Assembly (NCBI GenBank): GCA_900550775.1
Contig: URTH01000130.1
Span: 1-5,394 of the forward strand
Origin: an uncultured Eubacteriales bacterium
GTDB taxonomy: Bacteria > Bacillota > Clostridia > Monoglobales > Monoglobaceae
Direction: 5' to 3'
Length of the DNA stretch: 5,394 nt
This document shows positions 1 through 5,143 of the stretch, piece by piece (position 1 is the first letter of the stretch; the number at the start of each line of letters is the position of its first letter). The notes beneath the pieces are model-generated. The model was not told the DNA's origin. It made no database searches and worked only from the letters and a program-made list of their open reading frames with translations. The position numbers and the translations under genes were made by a program.

Positions 1-803
1 GGATGCTCAAATATTTTATGCAGCGGGTCACCAAGCGCGGCCTGCTCGGCAGTCTGCTCAAGCCCCGTGTGATGATTTGCGTTCCCAGCGGTGTGACCGA
101 GGTGGAAGAGCGCGCCGTGATTGACGCCGGGATGCAGGCCGGTGCGAGAAAGGTTTATCTGATTGAAGAGCCGCTGGCGGCCGGAATCGGCGTTGGCATC
201 GACATTACGCAGCCGTGCGGCAGCATGGTGGTCGATATCGGCGGCGGAACCAGTGATATTGCCGTGATTTCCCTGGGCGGTATTGTAATCAGCCGATCCA
301 TTAAGGTTGCCGGCGATAATTTTGACGACGCCATCATCCGGTACATACGGAAGAAGTATAACATTCTGATTGGCGAGCGAACCGCAGAGGAATTGAAGGT
401 CAAGATCGGCTGCGTCCGCAAACGGGACAAGCTGCTTGCGATGGACGTCAGGGGCAGAAGTCTGGTTTCCGGCCTGCCAAAGACGATTCAGGTGACCTCG
501 GACGAGATGTACGACGCTTTGATTGAGCCGGCGATGACCATCGTGGACGAGATTCGCGGCGTGCTGGAGGAAACGCCGCCGGAGCTGCTTGGCGATATCA
601 GCGCAAGAGGGATTATTCTGTCGGGCGCAGGGGCGCTTTTGTTCGGAATGGAGCGGCTGATTCAAAATGAAACCAGGATTAAGACCGTGACGGCCGAAGA
701 GCCGGAAAACTGTGTGGTTTGCGGTACCGGCCGTGCGCTGGAAAACCGTGAAATTTTAGACGCCTATGTCGGCGCAAAAACAAGAGAAGAATCGCAGAGG
801 TGA
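1..803 (+). CDS. mbl: MreB/Mbl-family rod-shape actin, 5'-truncated
   Basis: Bacterial actin homologue that polymerises with ATP into membrane-associated filaments and guides lateral cell-wall synthesis. The visible 266 residues (counted from the Met codon at position 3, which is internal) lack roughly the first 75-80 residues of a protein that is normally about 335-345 long, including the phosphate-1 GIDLGTAN motif. What remains is characteristic: [10 protein letters not shown] at 54-63, the phosphate-2 loop [15 protein letters not shown] at 76-90, the GERTAEELK segment at 124-132, [13 protein letters not shown] at 150-162, and the adenosine-motif region at 203-215. That last motif reads LSGAGA where LTGGGA is usual, a small oddity. 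No stop or frameshift is visible. The stop TGA overlaps the fabZ ribosome binding site, so the two are co-transcribed. I favour Mbl over MreB because in Bacillus mbl lies close upstream of fabZ; the family call is secure, the paralogue call less so. Confidence 0.9.
   Translation, partial: MLKYFMQRVTKRGLLGSLLKPRVMICVPSGVTEVEERAVIDAGMQAGARKVYLIEEPLAAGIGVGIDITQPCGSMVVDIGGGTSDIAVISLGGIVISRSIKVAGDNFDDAIIRYIRKKYNILIGERTAEELKVKIGCVRKRDKLLAMDVRGRSLVSGLPKTIQVTSDEMYDALIEPAMTIVDEIRGVLEETPPELLGDISARGIILSGAGALLFGMERLIQNETRIKTVTAEEPENCVVCGTGRALENREILDAYVGAKTREESQR
796..803 (+). promoter_or_regulatory. Ribosome binding site that sets the fabZ start
   Basis: AGAGGTGA lies at the very end of the upstream actin gene and contains its TGA stop. 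It is five bases before the ATG at 809. The earlier in-frame GTG at 800 lies inside this element and therefore cannot use it, which favours ATG 809 as the real start. Confidence 0.7.
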
Positions 804-808
804 ATGAA

Positions 809-1258
809 ATGGAGTTAAATATCAAAGAGATTATGAATATTATTCCGCACCGTTATCCATTTTTGTTGGTGGATAAGATTGTGGAGTTTGAGGAGGGCAG
901 CCATGCGGTCGGCATCAAAAACGTCACCATGAACGAGCCGTTTTTTCAGGGACATTTTCCCGGTGAGCCGATCATGCCCGGCGTGCTGATTTGTGAGGCA
1001 CTGGCGCAGGTTGGTGCGGCCGTTGTGCTCAGCGCCCCGGAAAACCGCGGCAAGCTGGCGGTCTTTACCGGCATCAACAACTTTAAATTCCGGCATCAGG
1101 TGACGCCGGGCGACACCCTGCGGCTTACGGTGACCCTGACCCGTGCGCGCGGCAATATGGGCAAGGCGGATGCCTGTGCCTATGTCGGCGATGCGGTTGC
1201 CGCCAAGGGTGAGATTTCCTTTGCGCTGATTGAAAAAAAGGGCGAAGATAAAGACTAA
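809..1258 (+). CDS. fabZ: 3-hydroxyacyl-[acyl-carrier-protein] dehydratase FabZ
   Basis: Cytosolic enzyme of type II fatty acid synthesis that dehydrates (3R)-3-hydroxyacyl-ACP to trans-2-enoyl-ACP. The 149-residue product is a single hot-dog fold of normal family length. Diagnostic stretches are [14 protein letters not shown] at 11-24, [18 protein letters not shown] at 42-59 with the catalytic histidine at 49, and CEALAQVGA at 62-70 with the catalytic glutamate at 63. The C-terminal half has the usual [21 protein letters not shown] at 800 would add three residues, but the ribosome binding site AGAGGTGA covers it, so I start at ATG 809. The gene follows the actin gene with no spacer and ends just before a strong terminator, so it is the last gene of that operon. 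No oddities are seen in the protein. Confidence 0.96.
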   Translation: MELNIKEIMNIIPHRYPFLLVDKIVEFEEGSHAVGIKNVTMNEPFFQGHFPGEPIMPGVLICEALAQVGAAVVLSAPENRGKLAVFTGINNFKFRHQVTPGDTLRLTVTLTRARGNMGKADACAYVGDAVAAKGEISFALIEKKGEDKD

Positions 1259-1264
1259 AATATG

Positions 1265-1300
1265 AAAAGAGGGCGCAGCATTCGCTGCGCCCTCTTTTTT
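1265..1300. terminator. Bidirectional rho-independent terminator between fabZ and fucO
   Basis: A perfect 15-bp inverted repeat (arms 1265-1279 and 1284-1298) encloses the four-base loop ATTC. The core pairing is GAGGGCGCAGC with GCTGCGCCCTC. On the plus strand the stem runs into TTTTTT, ending fabZ transcription. On the minus strand the A-run at 1265-1268 supplies a shorter U-tract, so the same hairpin can end fucO, whose stop codon is only nine bases away. Convergent genes commonly share such an element. Confidence 0.93.
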
Positions 1301-1306
1301 GTCATA

Positions 1307-2455
1307 TTAGATTAAAGAACGGTAAAGGTCTGCCAGTTCTTCTACACTGGTATCGCGCGGATTGCCGGGACGGCAAGCGTCGTCATAAGCCGACTGTGCC
1401 AAAAAGGCAATATCTTCTTCCTTTACGATTTCCTTTAAGTCTGCCGGAATGCCGACATCCTTTGACAGCTGCTTTACAGCGTCAATGGCTGCCTTGCGGT
1501 ATTCCTCCTGGCTCATGGTCTCGGTACCTGCAACGCCCATTGCCGCTGCAATATCCCGATATTTTTCGCCGGTGGCCGGTGCATTGTATTCCATCACGGT
1601 CGGAAGAATAATGGCATTGGCTACGCCGTGCGGTGTGTTATAAAGTGCGCCCAAGGGATGTGCCATGGAATGCACAATACCAAGACCAACATTGGAAAAT
1701 CCCATGCCGGCCACATACTGTCCGAGCGCCATGCCTTCTCTGCCCTCCGGGGTGTTGGCAACCGCGCCGCGCAGGTGCTTGGAAATAATCTCAATGGCCT
1801 TTAAGTGGAACATATCCGAAAGCTCCCATGCGCCCTTGGTGATATAACCCTCAATGGCGTGGGTCAGCGCGTCCATACCGGTTGCGGCGGTCAGCCCCTT
1901 CGGCATGCTGGACATCATATCCGGGTCAACAATGGCAACCTGCGGAATATCATGCACATCGACACAAACCATTTTACGGCTCTTCTCTTCATCGGTAATA
2001 ACGTAGTTAATGGTAACCTCCGCTGCGGTGCCTGCCGTCGTCGGAACGGCAATGATCGGCACGGCCGGGTTCTTGGTGGGGGCTACGCCCTCTAAGCTGC
2101 GGACATCCTCAAATTCCGGATTGCGGATGATGATGCCGATCGCCTTTGCGGTATCCATTGCACTGCCGCCGCCGATGGCGATCAGTCCGTCTGCACCGCA
2201 TTCACGAAAGGCCGCAACGCCCTCTTTCACATTGGTAATGGTCGGGTTTGCCTGCACCTTGGAAAATACGCTGTACGGAATCTGCGCCTGATCCAAAAGG
2301 TCGGTCACCTTCTGCGATACGTGGAACTTCACCAGATCGGGGTCGGTTACCACAAGGATCTTTTGAAATCCCCGTGCCTTTACCTCGTCCGGGATCGCCT
2401 GGATCGCACCTGCACCGTGGTACGAAGTCTCGTTTAATACAAATCTGTTTGCCAT
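1307..2455 (-). CDS. fucO: Lactaldehyde reductase / 1,2-propanediol oxidoreductase (iron-dependent alcohol dehydrogenase family)
   Basis: Reduces L-lactaldehyde to (S)-1,2-propanediol with NADH, the step that disposes of the three-carbon product of fucose or rhamnose breakdown in anaerobes. The 382 residues match E. coli FucO, as I recall it, end to end in length and in long stretches such as VPTTAGTAAEVTINYVITDE (about 137-156), HAIEGYITKGAW and QYVAGMGFSNVGLG. The N-terminal NAD-binding half has VVTD at 35-38 and GGGS at 95-98. The metal ligands of the family are all present: D195, H199, H262 and H276. Start ATG at 2455 is preceded by AAGGAGA (2464-2470) at eight bases. It has its own promoter and is not fused to araC, which is upstream on the same strand. 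No fucose or rhamnose aldolase is in the window, so the aldehyde source is unknown. A general short-chain alcohol dehydrogenase role is the alternative. Confidence 0.9.
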   Translation of the reverse strand: MANRFVLNETSYHGAGAIQAIPDEVKARGFQKILVVTDPDLVKFHVSQKVTDLLDQAQIPYSVFSKVQANPTITNVKEGVAAFRECGADGLIAIGGGSAMDTAKAIGIIIRNPEFEDVRSLEGVAPTKNPAVPIIAVPTTAGTAAEVTINYVITDEEKSRKMVCVDVHDIPQVAIVDPDMMSSMPKGLTAATGMDALTHAIEGYITKGAWELSDMFHLKAIEIISKHLRGAVANTPEGREGMALGQYVAGMGFSNVGLGIVHSMAHPLGALYNTPHGVANAIILPTVMEYNAPATGEKYRDIAAAMGVAGTETMSQEEYRKAAIDAVKQLSKDVGIPADLKEIVKEEDIAFLAQSAYDDACRPGNPRDTSVEELADLYRSLI

Positions 2456-2505
2456 ACTTCACATCTCCTTATGTTTCATAATTTGATATTTTTCTGTACA
2501 GCCTC

Positions 2506-2534
2506 ATATTACCGCAGAAAATCGCGTCTGTCAA
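2506..2534 (-). promoter_or_regulatory. Sigma-A-type promoter of fucO
   Basis: Read on the minus strand: a perfect -35 TTGACA (2534-2529), exactly 17 bases, then TAATAT (2511-2506), one base from consensus. Transcription should begin near 2499, giving a leader of about 44 bases with AAGGAGA before the ATG. It lies wholly in the spacer after the araC stop, so fucO can be expressed independently of araC. The near-consensus match suggests strong basal activity or control by repression. Confidence 0.8.
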
Positions 2535-2537
2535 GCG

Positions 2538-2549
2538 TTTTTTCCGTAA
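2538..2549. promoter_or_regulatory. Candidate regulator site next to the fucO -35
   Basis: TTTTTTCCGTAA lies three bases upstream of the fucO -35 and matches TTTTTACCGTAA at 3460-3471 in the araC-tal spacer at 11 of 12 positions. ATTTTTCA, which follows it here (2549-2556), also recurs near tal (3496-3503). Binding by the neighbouring AraC-type protein is inference, and AT-rich spacers give chance matches. Confidence 0.3.
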
Positions 2550-2553
2550 TTTT

Positions 2554-3399
2554 TCACTTTCTTTCGCTGCGGTAGCGCGACGGTGAAATTCCCTCGTTCT
2601 TTTTAAAGATATTGGAAAAATAAAATTCATTTTCATAGCCCACAGCGGCCGCGACATCATAAAGCGGCATGTTGCTGTCGGTCAAAAGCTGTTTGGCGGC
2701 GTTTAGCCGAAGCTCGGTCAGTTTATCGGAAATCGTCACGCCGCTTTCTGCCTTAAACTGCCGCGCCAGGCTGCGGTAGCTGATGTTCAGCGCGTTTGCG
2801 ATATCCTCTACCTGGATTTTTGTCTGATAATACTCCTTAAGATAAAGCTCTACCTGGGACGATACGCTGTTAACCGCCTTGGTCTCCGTCTCGTCCGGGC
2901 TGCCGCTCCAATTGTCATAAAGCCGCATCAGCCAGGTCATAAACGCAGCTTTTGTCCCGTAAATGCCGTCCGAGACCGGCATCTGCTCCACCGCAGAATC
3001 AAACGGGTACGCGCGGCAGCGGCTCAGCTCTGTGTAAAGCTGCACGGCCTGTTCCTTTTGCGGATCGGCCTCCAGACTGAACCGAATACAAATCCCGTCA
3101 TCGCCGGTATTATTATGCCGGTGCGCGTGAACCACGCCTGGTGCAACCAGATACGACTGCCCGGCCTCCACCAAAAATTCCTGATCCTCAATCTTGGTAT
3201 AGACCGAGCCTTTGGCAACATAATTAAATTCAAACCACGGATGGTAATGCGGCTGTACGACCCAATGCCGGGAGTGCCGCGCACGGCTGACATAGCTAAT
3301 CTCGCCGCGCAGCCCCTCAAACTCCATCGGCTGCATCATAATGCGGTTCAGCCGGTCGATCAGCTGCTTTATCTTTTCGTAAGTCATCAAAAATCCCAT
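2554..3399 (-). CDS. AraC-family transcriptional regulator with N-terminal cupin domain
   Basis: Probable sugar-responsive DNA-binding regulator of 281 residues, the usual length. Residues about 30-110 form the cupin-like sensing domain, with QPHYHPWFEFNYVAKG (H51, H53, E57) and the second strand pair around APGVVHAHRHN at 86-96. Residues about 180-280 hold the two helix-turn-helix units of the family: VEDIANALNISYRSLARQFK, then LYDVAAAVGYENEFYFSNIF followed by the signature end GISPSRYRSER. The longest frame starts at ATG 3399, with AAGGA (3409-3413) nine bases before it. If the predicted promoter is right, that AAGGA lies upstream of the transcript start and ATG 3387 (MTYEKIK) is the likelier start. 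It is divergent from tal and upstream of fucO on the same strand, so both are plausible targets. The effector is unknown. Confidence 0.9.
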   Translation of the reverse strand: MGFLMTYEKIKQLIDRLNRIMMQPMEFEGLRGEISYVSRARHSRHWVVQPHYHPWFEFNYVAKGSVYTKIEDQEFLVEAGQSYLVAPGVVHAHRHNNTGDDGICIRFSLEADPQKEQAVQLYTELSRCRAYPFDSAVEQMPVSDGIYGTKAAFMTWLMRLYDNWSGSPDETETKAVNSVSSQVELYLKEYYQTKIQVEDIANALNISYRSLARQFKAESGVTISDKLTELRLNAAKQLLTDSNMPLYDVAAAVGYENEFYFSNIFKKNEGISPSRYRSERK

Positions 3400-3413
3400 C
3401 CCCCTTTTTCCTT

Positions 3414-3442
3414 ATTTTAACATAGTCCGCCGTTTTTGTAAA
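3414..3442 (-). promoter_or_regulatory. Promoter of the araC-type gene
   Basis: On the minus strand, TTTACA (3442-3437), 17 bases, then TAAAAT (3419-3414): five of six matches in each box. Predicted transcription start is near 3407, only about eight bases from the ATG at 3399 and about 20 from the ATG at 3387, which bears on the start choice. Confidence 0.6.
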
Positions 3443-3460
3443 TGGCAAAATATTATATAT

Positions 3461-3473
3461 TTTTACCGTAAAA
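3461..3473. promoter_or_regulatory. Palindrome in the araC-tal divergent spacer, candidate operator
   Basis: TTTTAC-C-GTAAAA is a perfect 6-1-6 inverted repeat midway between the two divergent promoters: about 18 bases upstream of the araC -35 and a similar distance upstream of the tal -35. It overlaps the 12-base element shared with the fucO promoter. Position and symmetry fit a regulator site; the protein that would bind it is unknown. Confidence 0.4.
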
Positions 3474-3489
3474 TTGTCCGATAAATATA

Positions 3490-3517
3490 TTCAATATTTT
3501 TCAATTGGCAGTATAAT
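3490..3517 (+). promoter_or_regulatory. Promoter of the tal-ROK-SIS operon, weak -35
   Basis: A perfect -10 TATAAT at 3512-3517 is paired only with TTCAAT at 3490-3495 (16-base spacer), a poor -35. TTCAAT repeats at 3500-3505, ten bases on, so the -35 region is a direct repeat on one face of the helix. A good -10 with a poor -35 is typical of activator-dependent promoters. The start would be near 3524, giving a leader of about 24 bases. Confidence 0.55.
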
Positions 3518-3530
3518 GAAGATAACAAAA

Positions 3531-3537
3531 GAAAGGA
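3531..3537 (+). promoter_or_regulatory. Ribosome binding site that sets the tal start
   Basis: GAAAGGA ends ten bases before ATG 3548 and seven before GTG 3545. The in-frame GTG at 3539 is only one base away and cannot be served by it. Family N-termini (MKFFIDTAN-like) support ATG 3548. Confidence 0.65.
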
Positions 3538-3547
3538 TGTGCAAGTG

Positions 3548-4189
3548 ATGAAAATTTTTATTGATACTGCCAATGTCTCCGAAATCCGCGAGGCAAATGA
3601 ATGGGGCGTTGTCTGCGGCGTGACGACCAACCCGTCCCTGATCGCGCGTGAAGGCCGTGACTTTAAAGAGGTTGTAACCGAAATCACCTCAATCGTAGAC
3701 GGCCCGATCTCCGCTGAGGTGATCAGCCTGAAGGCGGACGGCATGGTTAGCGAGGCGCTGGAGCTGAGCAAGATTCATCCCAACATTGTCATTAAAATTC
3801 CGATGACCAAAGAGGGATTAAAGGCCGTAAAGCAGCTGAGCGCAAAGGGGATTAAAACCAATGTAACGCTGATTTTCAGCCCGGCACAGGCATTGCTGGC
3901 GGCAAAAGCCGGCGCAAGCTATGTCAGCCCGTTTGTCGGACGGCTGAACGACATTGCCTCTTGCGGCAACAATTTAATCTCCGAGATTGCCGAGATGTTT
4001 GATCTGCATGCAATCGATACCGAAATCATCGCAGCCAGCATCCGCAGTCCGCAGGATGCGGTTGACGCGGCGCTGGCCGGTGCACACATTGCCACCATTC
4101 CGTATAAGGTGCTGGAGCAGATGCTGCATCATCCTTTGACGGACGCCGGGATCGAGCGGTTCTTAAAGGATTGGGAGAGCGTAAAATAA
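3548..4189 (+). CDS. tal: Small transaldolase (TalC/FSA-type, transaldolase subgroup)
   Basis: Class I aldolase that forms a lysine Schiff base and moves a dihydroxyacetone unit between sugar phosphates: sedoheptulose 7-phosphate plus glyceraldehyde 3-phosphate to erythrose 4-phosphate plus fructose 6-phosphate. The 213 residues are one TIM barrel of the short family and closely resemble Bacillus TalC/YwjH. Visible are FIDTAN with D6, GVTTNPS with T26 and N28, the Schiff-base lysine K83 in [14 protein letters not shown] at 103-110, YVSPFVGR at 125-132, and AASIR at 162-166. Two positions separate true transaldolases from fructose-6-phosphate aldolases: here E57 (Gln59 in E. coli FsaA) and F129 (Tyr131 in FsaA). 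Both point to transaldolase, although automated annotation may say fructose-6-phosphate aldolase. It is the first gene of the operon and ends 12 bases before the kinase. A specialised substrate cannot be excluded. Confidence 0.92.
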   Translation: MKIFIDTANVSEIREANEWGVVCGVTTNPSLIAREGRDFKEVVTEITSIVDGPISAEVISLKADGMVSEALELSKIHPNIVIKIPMTKEGLKAVKQLSAKGIKTNVTLIFSPAQALLAAKAGASYVSPFVGRLNDIASCGNNLISEIAEMFDLHAIDTEIIAASIRSPQDAVDAALAGAHIATIPYKVLEQMLHHPLTDAGIERFLKDWESVK

Positions 4190-4195
4190 AGGAGA
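4189..4195 (+). promoter_or_regulatory. Strong ribosome binding site of the ROK kinase gene
   Basis: AAGGAGA starts on the last base of the tal stop codon and is six bases before ATG 4202. Together with the ATG the 16 bases AAGGAGATATACCATG equal the phage T7 gene 10 leader used in expression vectors. No other vector sequence is present, so this is read as a natural strong site. Confidence 0.85.
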
Positions 4196-4201
4196 TATAC
4201 C

Positions 4202-5143
4202 ATGCTGACAGGGATTGATATCGGCGGCACCAAGTGCGCCGTCTTAACCGGCGACGGTGAGAACATCATCGAGCGGATTGCGTTTCCGACCACCAATGTG
4301 GCCGACACGCTTTCGGCCATCTACGCCGCGGTGGAAAAGGTCGGCTGCGGTGACGCAATCGGCGTCAGCTGCGGCGGCCCCTTGGACGCAGAGCGCGGCG
4401 TCATTCTTTCGCCGCCAAATCTGCCGGGCTGGGATAACATTGCCATTGTTCGGGAGCTTGTGCAGCGGTTTGCGGTACCGGCCGCACTGGAAAATGACGC
4501 AAATGCCTGCGCCCTGGCGGAATGGCGGTTCGGCGCCGGCCGCGGCAGCAAAAACATGATATTTTTGACCTTTGGTACCGGCATGGGCGCCGGTCTGATT
4601 TTAGACGGCCGCCTCTATCGCGGCACCTCCGGCATGGCCGGCGAGATCGGGCATGTCCGCATGGAACGGTTCGGGCCGTGCGGCTACGGAAAGGCCGGCT
4701 CGTTTGAGGGCTTTTGCAGCGGCGGCGGGATTCGGCAAATCGGACAGACGGTTGCCAGAGAAAAGCTGCAAGCCGGGCAAACCGTGGGATTTTGCCAAAG
4801 TGCGAGCGACTTAGACCGCATTACGGCAAAGTCGATTGCCGAGGCGGCAGTCGCCGGCGACACGGACGCCATCCGGGTTTATGAAATTTGCGGCGAAAAG
4901 CTGGGGCAGGGGCTTTCTGTTTTGATCGATGTTTTAAATCCGGAAAAAATTGTGATTGGAAGTATTTATGAGCGCAGCGGCGCACTGCTGAAAACCTCGA
5001 TGGAGGCTGCGATCGAGCGGGAATCACTGGCAGCGGCACGCAGCGTCTGCCGAATTGTTCCGGCGGAGCTGGGCGACAGCGTCGGGGACTTTGCGGCGAT
5101 TGCGGTTGCGGCCGGTGCACTTGAGAGGAGTCAGGAAAAATGA
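4202..5143 (+). CDS. ROK-family sugar kinase with degenerate zinc motif
   Basis: Probable ATP-dependent cytosolic sugar kinase of the ROK (actin/hexokinase fold) family; 313 residues, a normal length without the N-terminal winged helix of ROK repressors, so an enzyme is likelier than a regulator. Seen in order: the phosphate loop GIDIGGTK at 4-11, CGGP at 57-60, the catalytic ENDANACALAEW at 97-108 with D99 as base, FGTGMGAG at 124-131, EIGH at 148-151, and the C-terminal LNPEKIVIGS at 245-254. The family zinc site is normally H...CxCGxxGCxE. Here H151 and C160 remain, but the other cysteines are Y162 and S167 (CGYGKAGSFE), while E169, which contributes to sugar binding, stays. Substrate cannot be read from sequence; the generic label glucokinase would be unsafe. 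It sits between tal and an overlapping phosphosugar isomerase gene, suggesting action on the same sugar route. Confidence 0.88.
   Translation: MLTGIDIGGTKCAVLTGDGENIIERIAFPTTNVADTLSAIYAAVEKVGCGDAIGVSCGGPLDAERGVILSPPNLPGWDNIAIVRELVQRFAVPAALENDANACALAEWRFGAGRGSKNMIFLTFGTGMGAGLILDGRLYRGTSGMAGEIGHVRMERFGPCGYGKAGSFEGFCSGGGIRQIGQTVAREKLQAGQTVGFCQSASDLDRITAKSIAEAAVAGDTDAIRVYEICGEKLGQGLSVLIDVLNPEKIVIGSIYERSGALLKTSMEAAIERESLAAARSVCRIVPAELGDSVGDFAAIAVAAGALERSQEK

Noticed and set aside
1396..2291. Several open frames on the plus strand opposite fucO.
   Set aside because: They lack ribosome binding sites and recognisable motifs and mirror the codon pattern of fucO; treated as shadows.
2517..2544. Imperfect inverted repeat (GAAAAtCGC ... 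GCGttTTTTC) spanning the fucO -35, considered as a terminator for the araC-type gene.
   Set aside because: On the minus strand the right arm is not followed by a U-run, and one arm carries an unpaired base. It could be an operator, but AT-rich arms make this weak.
2528..2545. Catabolite-responsive element (cre) near the fucO -35, suggested by AAACGCTTGACA.
   Set aside because: The flanking TG and the CA spacing after CG do not fit the cre consensus.
3058..3420. A 120-residue plus-strand frame opposite the araC-type gene.
   Set aside because: It is fully antisense to a strongly supported gene, has no convincing ribosome binding site and no known motif.
4189..4204. Vector contamination, because of the T7-like leader.
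   Set aside because: Both sides are continuous coding sequence of a natural operon, with no T7 promoter, lac operator or tag nearby.
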